The notes beneath the pieces were generated by a model. It had not been told where the DNA came from and ran no database searches. It saw only the letters and a list, made by a program, of their open reading frames with translations. A stretch of DNA of 64,000 nt from Oceanobacter sp. 1_MG-2023 (GTDB lineage Bacteria > Pseudomonadota > Gammaproteobacteria > Pseudomonadales > Oceanobacteraceae). Shown here one piece after another: positions 46,553 to 55,759 of the stretch. A program made the position numbers and the translations under genes. Each line of letters opens with the position of its first letter. Position 1 is the stretch's first letter. Location of the stretch: NCBI RefSeq assembly GCF_030689025.1, contig NZ_JAUYWA010000010.1, positions 1-64,000 of the forward strand, in the 5' to 3' direction.

Positions 46553-48613
46553 TTAATTGCCGACACCCAGTTTTTTCACCAGTGTCAGAATGTCATAGCT
46601 GGCCACCAGCCCACCCTGCTGATTGGTCACCTGAACATCCCACGCCACAACCCCCTGAGGGTCACCCTTCGGACTTTCCTTGCCCTGATCGATTTTGCGT
46701 TTACAAGTCAGCCGCGCCTGAATCGTGTCACCAATACCGACCGGATTCACAAACCGCAGGTTATCCAGGCCGTAGTTGGCCAGCACCGGGCCAACGCCGG
46801 GGGATACAAACAGACCGGCGGCGGCCGATAACACAAAATAACCATGCGCGATACGTTGTTCGAACTGCGAATCCCGTGCTGCCAGTTCATCGAAGTGCAT
46901 ATAAAAATGATCACCAGATAAACAACCGAAGTTGACGATATCGGCTTCGGTCACTGTACGTCGGTGCGTCAGCAACGACTCACCAATTTTCAATTCTTCA
47001 AAATGACGGCGAAACGGGTGTACTTCGGTCTCATAGGTTTGGCCACCGCGCACGTACTCTCCGGTTACGGCAGTCAACATTGTGGGCGACCCCTGCACCG
47101 CCGTACGCTGCAAATAATGCTTTACTGCCCGGATTCCTCCTAGTTCCTCGCCACCACCGGCACGACCAGGGCCGCCGTGCTTCAACATGGGCAGTGGTGA
47201 TCCGTGGCCTGTCGATTCCGTAGCGGCTTCAGCATCGAGAATATGAACACGACCATGCCAGCTGGCGAGGGCGGGTACGATCCGGGCAGCCAGCTCCGGG
47301 CTTCGGGTAATCACTGACGACACCAGCGAACCCTTGCCACGAGCCGCCAGCTCAATCGCGTGGTCAATATCCCGATATGGCATCAGTGTACTGACCGGGC
47401 CAAACGCTTCAATATCATGAGCGCCACCCTCTGCATCGGGATCGCGGCACAACAGCAGGGTTGGCTCAAAGAAAGCTCCATCACTGGCACCTTCACCAAG
47501 CGGAGCGAAATCGGCCGCACCTCCATATACCCGTTCGCAGCTGGTCATCAAGGCTTCGACCTGATGACGCACGTCGCGCTGCTGGTCATGGGAAGCCAAC
47601 GCTCCCATTCGTACTCCCTCAATCGCCGGATCACCGACGCGGGTTTTGGCCAACCTGGAGATCAGTTTTTCTGTCACTGCATCCACCTTGTCCGCAGGCA
47701 CCAACACCCGGCGAATGGCGGTACATTTTTGCCCTGCCTTGGTGGTCATTTCACGGACAACTTCTTTTACAAACAGATCAAATTCAGCGTCGTCCGGCAT
47801 TACATCCGGCGCTAGAATGGCGCAATTGAGGGAGTCGGCTTCGGCATTAAACATCACCGAGTTAGCAACCAGATTAGGCGTTACCCTCAACTTGGCCGCT
47901 GTTGCGGCTGACCCGGTGAACGTCACAATATCCTGCCCACCCAGACGATCCAGCAAGTCGCCGGTGCGACCGATCACCAACTGCAAGCTGCCTTCCGGTA
48001 ACAAGCCCGACTGCTGCATCAGCCTTACAGCCGCTTCGGTGACATAGCTGGTAGAGGAACCCGGCTTGACAATACAGGGCATTCCGGCGAGGAAGTTGGG
48101 CGCAAATTTTTCCAACATGCCCCACACAGGGAAATTGAAGGCGTTGATATGCACCGCAACCCCCCGACGTGGCACCAGAATGTGACCACCCGCAAAGGCT
48201 CCTGTTGGCCCCAGCGGTATCACATCGCCTTCCGGGATCAGGTTACCAGAAGGCAATTCCCGTCGGCCCAGACTGGCGTAGGCAAACAGGGTGCCAGCGC
48301 CACCTTCAATATCAACCCAACTGTCGGCGCGAGTGGCACCACTATGGGCAGAAATGGCGTAGAGGGCTTCCTTGTGTTCGATCAGGTACTTGCCCAGCGC
48401 CCGCAAACAGGCTGCACGGCTCTGGAAATCCATCGCCAGCAGTGATTGCTGACCTGCACAACGAGCAAAGTCCAATGACTGCTCAAAATCAATGGTCTCT
48501 GCATGGGTGTGATACACCGGCTTGCCATTGACAGCGCTGGTCAGCGGGCTGGCCGCAGTCGCACCAATCCATTGGCCCGCAATAAAACTTTGTAACGTCG
48601 GTAACTGATTCAT
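46553..48613 (-). CDS. paaZ: Bifunctional oxepin-CoA hydrolase / 3-oxo-5,6-dehydrosuberyl-CoA semialdehyde dehydrogenase
   Basis: 686 aa, the full fusion. Residues 1-520 are an aldehyde dehydrogenase (FNFPVWGMLEKFAPNFLAGMP, VTFTGSAATA, catalytic Cys in GQKCTAIRR). Residues about 535-686 are a MaoC-type hydratase (FGCLSGDHFYMHFDELAARDSQFEQRIAHGYFVLSAAAGL). It opens the oxepin ring of phenylacetate metabolism and oxidises the aldehyde. It is the last gene of the paaABCDEZ run. Confidence 0.96.
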   Translation of the reverse strand: MNQLPTLQSFIAGQWIGATAASPLTSAVNGKPVYHTHAETIDFEQSLDFARCAGQQSLLAMDFQSRAACLRALGKYLIEHKEALYAISAHSGATRADSWVDIEGGAGTLFAYASLGRRELPSGNLIPEGDVIPLGPTGAFAGGHILVPRRGVAVHINAFNFPVWGMLEKFAPNFLAGMPCIVKPGSSTSYVTEAAVRLMQQSGLLPEGSLQLVIGRTGDLLDRLGGQDIVTFTGSAATAAKLRVTPNLVANSVMFNAEADSLNCAILAPDVMPDDAEFDLFVKEVVREMTTKAGQKCTAIRRVLVPADKVDAVTEKLISRLAKTRVGDPAIEGVRMGALASHDQQRDVRHQVEALMTSCERVYGGAADFAPLGEGASDGAFFEPTLLLCRDPDAEGGAHDIEAFGPVSTLMPYRDIDHAIELAARGKGSLVSSVITRSPELAARIVPALASWHGRVHILDAEAATESTGHGSPLPMLKHGGPGRAGGGEELGGIRAVKHYLQRTAVQGSPTMLTAVTGEYVRGGQTYETEVHPFRRHFEELKIGESLLTHRRTVTEADIVNFGCLSGDHFYMHFDELAARDSQFEQRIAHGYFVLSAAAGLFVSPGVGPVLANYGLDNLRFVNPVGIGDTIQARLTCKRKIDQGKESPKGDPQGVVAWDVQVTNQQGGLVASYDILTLVKKLGVGN

Positions 48614-48667
48614 GTCGACTCCTGGAAGCTCCGGTTAAAACAGGTGATAGAAAGTGTTCAGTCATTC

Positions 48668-49744
48668 TTAGACTTCGTCGAAATCCAGTACCACCCTGCG
48701 ACTGAGCGGGTACGACTGACACGACAATACATAACCAGCCTTTACCTCGTACTCTTCCAGGCCAACACTGACATCCATATCGACTTCACCCTCAATGACC
48801 TTACATTTGCAGGTTGAGCACACCCCTGCCTTACAGGAAAACGGCAACTCGGCGCCGTGCTCATTACCTGCTTCCAGCAAGTTGGTGGTGTTCTGGGCCA
48901 AGTCGAAGATTTTACTGTGACCATCACGAATCACCGTAATCTCACTGATGCCAGTGCCGCTGGCGGCAGCATCTGCCCGCTGTTCGCGCTTGCGCTCATT
49001 ACCGACGCTGGCAAACAGTTCAAAATGGATTTTATCGGCAGCCAGACCACACTCTTTTAGGGTATCGCGCACGGTTTCTGTCATTGCTTCCGGACCACAG
49101 ATAAAAGCGGCATCCAGTGTTCTGGTATCAATCCATCGACTAAACAGAGTACGGCACTTATCAGCGTCAATATGGCCGTTATACAGATCAATATCCTGCT
49201 GCTCCCGGCTAAACACGTAGATCAGGTTTAACCGCCCCATCCAAGTGTTTTTCAGGTTTTCCAGCGCTTCACGGAACATCGCCGAAGAACTGGAGCGATT
49301 GCCATAAATCACAGTGACTGTGCTATGGGGCTCCACCTCCAGCGTGCTTTTTACAATCGATAGAATCGGCGTAATGCCACTACCTGCCGCTACCAGCAGG
49401 TAGTGTCCTGCACGTTCAGGATTCAGCTCGGTATAGAAGCTGCCCATTGGTGGCATCACCTGTAGCTGGGCACCCGACTGCAACTGCTCGTTGGCAAAAG
49501 TAGAAAACAGGCCGCCAGGGACTTTTTTAACAGCAACACGGAGTTCCCCATCGTTAACACCGGTACAAATCGAATAGGAACGGCGCACGTCTTCACCTTC
49601 AATCTCAGTGCGCAAGGTCAGGTACTGGCCCTGGGTAAAGCGATAGGTGTCGGCCAGCTCAGCAGGTACGGCAAAGGCCAGTGATACTGAATCTCGTGTT
49701 TCGCGACGCAAATCGGAAACGGTTAACGAGTGAAATTGACTCAT
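48668..49744 (-). CDS. paaE: Phenylacetyl-CoA epoxidase reductase subunit
   Basis: 358 aa. The FAD domain has RRSYSICTG, the NADPH domain LLVAAGSGITPILSI and the plant-type [2Fe-2S] domain Cys304, Cys309, Cys312 and Cys342. It passes electrons from NADPH to the PaaA diiron centre. Confidence 0.96.
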   Translation of the reverse strand: MSQFHSLTVSDLRRETRDSVSLAFAVPAELADTYRFTQGQYLTLRTEIEGEDVRRSYSICTGVNDGELRVAVKKVPGGLFSTFANEQLQSGAQLQVMPPMGSFYTELNPERAGHYLLVAAGSGITPILSIVKSTLEVEPHSTVTVIYGNRSSSSAMFREALENLKNTWMGRLNLIYVFSREQQDIDLYNGHIDADKCRTLFSRWIDTRTLDAAFICGPEAMTETVRDTLKECGLAADKIHFELFASVGNERKREQRADAAASGTGISEITVIRDGHSKIFDLAQNTTNLLEAGNEHGAELPFSCKAGVCSTCKCKVIEGEVDMDVSVGLEEYEVKAGYVLSCQSYPLSRRVVLDFDEV

Positions 49745-49786
49745 TGTCTCTCTCCAGAGCCACCGTCTTATTGGCAGTGACTCAGC

Positions 49787-50350
49787 TCAAATACATTTGA
49801 AATAATCGAACGGTTCCAGGCAGTCCAGGCAGCGATAAAGGGCCTTGCACGCCGTTGATCCGAATTCGCTGACACGTTCGGTGTGGACACTGCCACACTG
49901 GGGACAAGCAATCTCCGATGCCGTGGCCAACAAACTCAGCTTGTTGGCACTGCCTACCGGTGGCGCAACCCCATAGGCGCGCAAATTTTCTCGCCCAGCG
50001 GCAGTAATCCAGTCAGTAGTCCAGGCTGGATCCAGCTGCTGCTTCAGTACCGGTTGGTGAAATCCTGCAGTAGTCAGGGCTTCTTCAATCAGGGTTTCGA
50101 TAAATTCAGTCGCCGGGCAACCGGAGTAGGTGGGCGTGACGATCACCTGCAAGTGCCCCGCTGACCAGCGTACGTCGCGCACAATGCCGAGATCGACGAC
50201 ATTGATCACCGGCACCTCAGGATCCATCACGTCGGCCAGTACGGACCAGGCTCGCTCAATGTCCTCAGGGCTACCAGCGCGCCCCTGTCGATCACTGCCA
50301 ATCAGCTCAATTACCGCCGCCGACAACGGAGGCAACTCACCAGACGGCAT
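49787..50350 (-). CDS. paaD: PaaD, phenylacetyl-CoA epoxidase maturation factor
   Basis: 187 aa from MPSGELPPL; the longer frame would overlap paaC further. The MIP18/SufT-like domain is VLADVMDPEVPVINVVDLGIVRDV with VTPTYSGCPATEFIETLI. A C-terminal zinc-type set CPQCGSVHTERVSEFGSTACKALYRCLDC follows. PaaD probably helps insert metal or Fe-S into the epoxidase. It overlaps paaC by 14 nt. Confidence 0.95.
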   Translation of the reverse strand: MPSGELPPLSAAVIELIGSDRQGRAGSPEDIERAWSVLADVMDPEVPVINVVDLGIVRDVRWSAGHLQVIVTPTYSGCPATEFIETLIEEALTTAGFHQPVLKQQLDPAWTTDWITAAGRENLRAYGVAPPVGSANKLSLLATASEIACPQCGSVHTERVSEFGSTACKALYRCLDCLEPFDYFKCI

Positions 50351-51098
50351 CAGGGTACGCTCGTTGCAGGGACTGCATTTCAGCCAGCAATACGCCCAAA
50401 CACTCGGTATGCATGCCTTCACGGCCACTCAGATAAAACGAAGGCGCGGCTGGCGGCACGGTTAGCGTCGCCTGCTCAAGCACCTGACTGACGGTTGCCA
50501 GCCATTGCTCTGCGATCAATTCCGGAGCAGCTATCACTCCAGCAGCTGCCAACCGATTTTCTACTTCGTCCCCAGCCATCAACTCAACGGTAAAACGCCA
50601 AACCACATCCAGTGCCTTGACCATCCGGTCGTGGCTTTCCTCGGTGCCATCGCCAAGGCGCTGTACCCAGTCGGAGGAACGGCGCAAATGGTAGGTCACC
50701 TCCTTCAGAGCCTTCGCGGCAATCGTCGCAACACGTTTGTCGGACGAGGCTTTTAATGCCGTCAGTACGTGGTAGTGCCAAGCGTCGTAAAAGAACTGCT
50801 TCAACATCGTGACAGCAAAATCGCCGTTTGGCTGCTCGACCAGCAAGAGGTTGCGATAGGCACGCTCATCGCGACAGAAAGCCAGTTGATCGGCAGAACG
50901 ACCGTCATCCAGCCGTTCTGCCGTGAACTCCAGCCAGTTGCGAGCCTGCCCAAACAGGTCGAGACCCACGTTCATCAATGCCATTTCTTCTTCCAGTGCC
51001 GGTGCCCGTCCGCACCATTCACACAGGCGTTGCCCCTGCACTACAGCGCTGTCACCGAGGCGCAGCAAGTATTCGCTCAGATCGTCATATTGGTTCAT
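50337..51098 (-). CDS. paaC: Phenylacetyl-CoA epoxidase structural subunit
   Basis: 253 aa. Ferritin-like helical fold without a full diiron site; the partner of PaaA. Characteristic parts are LRLGDSAVVQGQRLCEWCGRAPALEEEMALMN and AFCRDERAYRNLLLVEQPNGDFAVTM. It lies 9 bp after paaB. Confidence 0.96.
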   Translation of the reverse strand: MNQYDDLSEYLLRLGDSAVVQGQRLCEWCGRAPALEEEMALMNVGLDLFGQARNWLEFTAERLDDGRSADQLAFCRDERAYRNLLLVEQPNGDFAVTMLKQFFYDAWHYHVLTALKASSDKRVATIAAKALKEVTYHLRRSSDWVQRLGDGTEESHDRMVKALDVVWRFTVELMAGDEVENRLAAAGVIAAPELIAEQWLATVSQVLEQATLTVPPAAPSFYLSGREGMHTECLGVLLAEMQSLQRAYPDAVW

Positions 51099-51107
51099 GG
51101 CAGTGCC

Positions 51108-51389
51108 TCACATGTGGCCGACTTCATCGGGCAGCTTGTAGAAGCTGGCATGGCGATAAACCTTGTCATCGGATGGATCGAACAAAGCTTCTTTTTCGTC
51201 GGTCGCCGACGCTGTGATCATATTGGAAGGCACAATCCACAGGCTGACTCCTTCGCTGCGACGGGTATACAAATCGCGGGCGTTTTCCAGCGCCATGTCG
51301 GTATCTGCCGCATGAACGCTGCCAACATGCTTATGGTTCAAGCCGTGTTTGCTGCGCACGAACACTTCAAAAAGAGTCCACTCAGACAT
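51108..51389 (-). CDS. paaB: Phenylacetyl-CoA epoxidase subunit PaaB
   Basis: 93 aa from MSEWTLFEVFVRSKHGLNHKHVGSVHA. Small subunit thought to bridge the PaaAC heterotetramers. VSLWIVPSNMITAS is conserved. It lies 21 bp after paaA. Confidence 0.96.
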   Translation of the reverse strand: MSEWTLFEVFVRSKHGLNHKHVGSVHAADTDMALENARDLYTRRSEGVSLWIVPSNMITASATDEKEALFDPSDDKVYRHASFYKLPDEVGHM

Positions 51390-51410
51390 AGTTTTAATCT
51401 CCGGTATCAA

Positions 51411-52400
51411 TCAGGCAGCTGCCCGTTGTTTTTTCTTATTAGCGTGTGCAACCGCTGCCTGGCGAACCCAGGTACCGTCGCTGATGGCATTCCGGCGAGT
51501 TTCAAGGCGTTCACGGTTACAGGGGCCATTGCCTTTGATGACGTCAAAAAATTCCCCCCACTGAATCTCACCGAAATCGTAGTGGCCTCGCTCTGCATTC
51601 CACTTGAGGTCGGGATCGGGGGCGCTACAGCCGAGAATTTCCAGCTGTGGCACGGTCTGGTCGATAAAGCGCTGACGCAATTCATCGTTGGTGTGACGTT
51701 TGATTTTCCAGGCCATGGATTGCGCACTGTTGGGTGAGTCAGCATCGCTGGGGCCAAACATCATCAAGGCTGGCCACCACAGACGATTGATAGCGTCTTG
51801 CACCATTGCTTTCTGGGCGTCATTTCCCTGTTGCATCATAGTCAGCAGCATTTCGTAACCCTGACGCTGGTGAAAACTTTCTTCCTTGCAAATACGGATC
51901 ATGGCGCGGGAATACGGGCCGTAAGACGTGCGCTGCAACACCACCTGGTTCACGATGGCAGCACCGTCGACCAACCAACCAACAGCACCCATATCCGCCC
52001 AGTTCAAAGTCGGATAATTGAAGATAGAGGAATATTTGGCCCGGCCACTGTGCAATTTTTCAACTTCTTCATCACGATCGGCACCGAGGGTCTCCATCGC
52101 ACTGTACAGATACAGTCCATGACCCGCTTCATCCTGAATTTTCGCCATCAGCTGCAGTTTGCGCTTGAAGGTCGGGGCACGAGTGACCCAGTTCCCTTCT
52201 GGCAACATGCCGACAATTTCCGAGTGGGCATGCTGGGACACCTGACGAATCAGGGTCTTGCGATAGGCGTCTGGCATCCAGTTTTTGGGCTCAATCTTGA
52301 TTTCCGCATCAACCTTTTCCTGAAAGGCGCGCTCTTCCGGGGACATGTCGTCCAGAGCTTTGACTTGCTTGACCCCTGTCTCAACCATTTGTGCGTACAT
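51411..52400 (-). CDS. paaA: Phenylacetyl-CoA epoxidase catalytic subunit
   Basis: 329 aa from [12 protein letters not shown], which follows CGGAGATATTC; the upstream frame crosses the operator. PaaA holds the diiron centre that turns phenylacetyl-CoA into the 1,2-epoxide. Iron-binding helices are visible in [34 protein letters not shown] and [16 protein letters not shown]. The C-terminus is lysine-rich (KKKQRAAA). First gene of the paaABCDEZ run. Confidence 0.97.
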   Translation of the reverse strand: MYAQMVETGVKQVKALDDMSPEERAFQEKVDAEIKIEPKNWMPDAYRKTLIRQVSQHAHSEIVGMLPEGNWVTRAPTFKRKLQLMAKIQDEAGHGLYLYSAMETLGADRDEEVEKLHSGRAKYSSIFNYPTLNWADMGAVGWLVDGAAIVNQVVLQRTSYGPYSRAMIRICKEESFHQRQGYEMLLTMMQQGNDAQKAMVQDAINRLWWPALMMFGPSDADSPNSAQSMAWKIKRHTNDELRQRFIDQTVPQLEILGCSAPDPDLKWNAERGHYDFGEIQWGEFFDVIKGNGPCNRERLETRRNAISDGTWVRQAAVAHANKKKQRAAA

Positions 52401-52450
52401 GAATATCTCCGGTAGTACTGGGCAGCCGCTGCTGCCGTTGATTCCAATAA

Positions 52451-52489
52451 TGATACTAAAAACTAATTTAAATAAAATATTTCGTATCA
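52451..52489. promoter_or_regulatory. Putative PaaX operator of the paaABCDEZ operon
   Basis: TGATAC (52451-52456), 27 bp, GTATCA (52484-52489), in AT-rich DNA 51 bp before paaA. PaaX of E. coli binds TGATTC-N26/28-GAATCA as I know it; here one base differs in each half. The same spacing recurs between paaF and paaN. Confidence 0.6.
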
Positions 52490-52579
52490 CTTAAAGAGCA
52501 AAACTATCCGATCCCAGGGACATTGGCCTGGATTGACCAACCCGCGACAGGAAGCCCTGGCCAAACAGCGCCCTGTTCG

Positions 52580-53899
52580 TTAGCCCTGTCGCCGTTTGTC
52601 GAACACCCGCTGAGCCTTTCCCTCTGATCGGGCAATAGTGCCTATACCACGTACATCAACAGCCACACTGATACCCACTGATGACTTCACGTGGTGCTTC
52701 AGTTCCTGCACCAAACGCTGGGTCTGTGCCTCATCCAGATAGTGGAATTCTGGCCGCAGCTCTACGTGCACTTCCATGCTATCCATGTTTCCTTTGCGAT
52801 ACAGGTGTATCGCATAAGTTTCTGAAAACTGTGGAACTTTAACCACCTCTTCTTCGATCTGAGTGGGAAAGACGTTAACACCACGAATAATCATCATGTC
52901 ATCGCTACGACCGGTAATCTTGTCGATCCGGCGCATCCGGCGAGCACTGCCAGGCAACAATCGGGTCAGATCTCGGGTGCGATAGCGAATCATCGGCAAG
53001 GCTTCCTTGCTAAGGGTGGTAAACACCAGCTCGCCCATCTCACCATCCGCTAGAACTGCACCGGTGGCCGGGTTAATAATCTCCGGATAGAAGTGATCTT
53101 CCCAAACGGTCGGACCATCTTTGGTTTCCGCACACTCCATCGCCACGCCGGGCCCCATGATTTCCGACAGGCCATAGATATCCAGCGCCTGAATGCCCAG
53201 CCGCTGCTCCACTGAACGACGTAGCTCATCAGTCCATGGCTCCGCACCAAAAATACCCAACCGCAAGGACAGATCATCTGGAGTAATGCCCTGACGCTCC
53301 ATTTCATCGGCGATATTGAGCATATAGGAAGGGGTAACCATGATAATGTCAGGCTGGAAGTCACGAATCAGGCGCACCTGTTTTTCAGTCTGGCCACCAG
53401 ACATTGGAATCACACTACAACCCAGGCGTTCAGCTCCGTAATGCGCGCCCAGTCCACCGGTAAACAATCCATAACCATAAGAGATATGCACCTTGTCACC
53501 ACGATGACCACCTGCCGCCCGAATGGAACGAGCAACGATGTTGGCCCAGGTATCAATGTCATTCTGGGTATATCCCACCACCGTCGGCTTGCCAGTGGTG
53601 CCACTGGAGGCGTGCAAGCGCACGATGTCATCCATCGAGGTCGCGAACATGCCATACGGGTAGTTGTCACGCAGGTCGGCTTTGGTGGTAAAAGGCAGCT
53701 TGGCCAAATCATCCAGCGACTGAATGTCTTCCGGGTGAATACCGGCCGCATCAAAACGCTGGCGATACAGCGGCACGTTATGGTAAGCGTGACCAATACT
53801 CCATTTCAGCCGCTGCAGCTGATGGGCACGTAACTCATCTATGCTGGCAGTTTCCATCGGATCGAGCTGATCCTGCTTGAACTGGTCTCGAATATTCAT
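52580..53899 (-). CDS. paaK: Phenylacetate-CoA ligase
   Basis: 439 aa. It activates phenylacetate with ATP and CoA, the first step of the route. The AMP-binding motif is LHASSGTTGKPTVVGYT; GLSEIMGPGVAMEC and the C-terminal hinge RSDDMMIIRGVNVFPTQIEEEV are typical. A 155-bp gap to paaJ has no evident PaaX site. Confidence 0.97.
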   Translation of the reverse strand: MNIRDQFKQDQLDPMETASIDELRAHQLQRLKWSIGHAYHNVPLYRQRFDAAGIHPEDIQSLDDLAKLPFTTKADLRDNYPYGMFATSMDDIVRLHASSGTTGKPTVVGYTQNDIDTWANIVARSIRAAGGHRGDKVHISYGYGLFTGGLGAHYGAERLGCSVIPMSGGQTEKQVRLIRDFQPDIIMVTPSYMLNIADEMERQGITPDDLSLRLGIFGAEPWTDELRRSVEQRLGIQALDIYGLSEIMGPGVAMECAETKDGPTVWEDHFYPEIINPATGAVLADGEMGELVFTTLSKEALPMIRYRTRDLTRLLPGSARRMRRIDKITGRSDDMMIIRGVNVFPTQIEEEVVKVPQFSETYAIHLYRKGNMDSMEVHVELRPEFHYLDEAQTQRLVQELKHHVKSSVGISVAVDVRGIGTIARSEGKAQRVFDKRRQG

Positions 53900-54054
53900 G
53901 CTGAGTCTCTCTATCTATCTTTTATTGTTGTTTTGATAAGGTAATGAAACCCACTCAGGGGTTCTGCAGCATCCAACTGGGCGCCGACTGTTTTCTTTTT
54001 TATATTTTCCGACTAGCCAAAGGCCGCCAGGCCAGTGCCGACTATCCGGTCAGC

Positions 54055-55269
54055 TCAGTCATTTGTTAGCTCAATCACCATGGCAATCCCTTGGCCAACA
54101 CCGATACACATGGTACAGAGAGCATAGCGACCACCGATACGTTGCAATTGATACATTGCGGTCATTACCAGACGAGCACCACTGGCTCCCAGCGGATGAC
54201 CGAGCGCTATGGCACCGCCGTTCGGATTAACGCGAGTCGAATCATCCGCCAGGCCCAGCTCACGCAGTACCGCCAGGCCTTGAGAGGCGAACGCTTCGTT
54301 GAGTTCGATCACATCCATCTGTGCCAGCGACAGACCTGCTTTAGCCAACACTTTTCGGGTTGCCAGTGCCGGGCCAAAACCCATAATGCGTGGTTCCAGG
54401 CCAGCGGTAGCCATCGCCACAACACGCGCTTTGGGTATCAGGCCGTTTTTCTCTGCAGCAGCTCTGGAAGCAATCAATAGCGCGCAGGCACCGTCGTTCA
54501 CACCGGATGCGTTACCAGCTGTAACCGAACCACCCTCACGGAAGGGCGCTTTCAACTTGGCCAGCCCTTCCAATGTCGTGGATGCTCGCGGATGCTCATC
54601 GGTATCCACCACAATATCCTCACCCTTGCGTTGCGGGATCACCACCGGGCAAATTTCTTCGTTGAACAAGCCAGCGTCCATAGCAGCGGCCGTTTTCTGC
54701 TGACTGCGGTAGGCAAAAAGATCCTGATCTGCACGGGATATATTAAAATCTTCAGCGACGTTTTCGGCGGTTTCCGGCATTGATTCCACACCATATTGCG
54801 CTTTTATTTTCTGATTGATAAAACGCCAGCCAATGGTGGTGTCGTACAACCCGTTCGCTGTGCGACTAAAAGCGGATTCGGCCTTGCCCATCACAAAAGG
54901 GGCACGAGACATGGATTCACAACCACCCGCGATCATCAGTTCAGTTTCTCCAGACTTGATCGCCCGCGCTGCAAGACCAATAGCATCCATACCAGAGCCG
55001 CAGAGGCGGTTGACTGTCGTGCCCGGCACCGAGACTGGCAAACCGGCCAGCAATGCCGACATGCGCGCAACGTTGCGGTTGTCTTCACCAGCCTGGTTGG
55101 CATTGCCATAAATCACATCATCAACCGAAGCCCAATCGACATCGGGGTTACGCGCCATCAGCGCCTTCAGCGGAATAGCACCCAAATCATCGGTACGCAC
55201 CGGAGCCAGAGCGCCGCCGTAACGGCCAAAAGGGGTGCGGATGGCGTCGCAAATATAGGCATCAATCAT
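54055..55269 (-). CDS. paaJ: 3-Oxoadipyl-CoA / 3-oxo-5,6-dehydrosuberyl-CoA thiolase
   Basis: 404 aa from MIDAYICDAIRTPFGRYGG. Catalytic cysteines are Cys90 in NRLCGSGMDA and that in CTMCIGVGQG; the His is in GGAIALGHPLGASGARL. It cleaves both beta-ketoacyl-CoA intermediates, giving acetyl-CoA and succinyl-CoA. It overlaps paaI by 8 nt. Confidence 0.96.
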   Translation of the reverse strand: MIDAYICDAIRTPFGRYGGALAPVRTDDLGAIPLKALMARNPDVDWASVDDVIYGNANQAGEDNRNVARMSALLAGLPVSVPGTTVNRLCGSGMDAIGLAARAIKSGETELMIAGGCESMSRAPFVMGKAESAFSRTANGLYDTTIGWRFINQKIKAQYGVESMPETAENVAEDFNISRADQDLFAYRSQQKTAAAMDAGLFNEEICPVVIPQRKGEDIVVDTDEHPRASTTLEGLAKLKAPFREGGSVTAGNASGVNDGACALLIASRAAAEKNGLIPKARVVAMATAGLEPRIMGFGPALATRKVLAKAGLSLAQMDVIELNEAFASQGLAVLRELGLADDSTRVNPNGGAIALGHPLGASGARLVMTAMYQLQRIGGRYALCTMCIGVGQGIAMVIELTND

Positions 55270-55759
55270 TGTTATTCTCCTGGGTGTTGGTGGCTTGAAT
55301 ATGAGTTTTCGGCTCCAGAATCTGGCCACGCACCCGGTAGGATTTGCCATGAAACAAGGCAATCAGATGACCATCCTGATTATGAATTTCGACATCGTAG
55401 TTGCCGGTCCGACCACTGCGGCTGCGCTCAACCGCCGTTGCCGTCAGCACATCTCCACCGCGCCCCGGCGCAACATAATCGATGGCGCAACCGATCGCGA
55501 CAGTGGGCTCGTTGTAGGTATTGCAGGCGAAAGCGAACGCAGAGTCCGCCAGCGTAAACAGATAACCACCGTGACAAGTCTGATGACCCTGCAACATAAA
55601 ATCAGCCACTGTCATCGCTACCGTGGATTGGCCCGGTGACGATCGCAGCAGCTCGATGCCCAGATGTTGTGTCGCGCGATCACGGCGATACAACTCGTTG
55701 GCACAAGCCACCGCCAGTTCCTCGGCACTCATCGCTTGCAGGTGCGGTTGATCAGTCAT
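55262..55759 (-). CDS. paaI: Phenylacetyl-CoA-type thioesterase, hotdog fold
   Basis: 165 aa. The hotdog signature MLQGHQTCHGGYLFTLADSAFAFACNTYN contains the catalytic Asp in TLADSAF. PaaI frees CoA from trapped or toxic intermediates. It overlaps paaH by 8 nt and paaJ by 8 nt. Confidence 0.94.
   Translation of the reverse strand: MTDQPHLQAMSAEELAVACANELYRRDRATQHLGIELLRSSPGQSTVAMTVADFMLQGHQTCHGGYLFTLADSAFAFACNTYNEPTVAIGCAIDYVAPGRGGDVLTATAVERSRSGRTGNYDVEIHNQDGHLIALFHGKSYRVRGQILEPKTHIQATNTQENNND

Noticed and set aside
50769..51737. 322-codon plus-strand ORF
   Set aside because: Antisense to paaC, paaB and paaA, all intact; no family resemblance.
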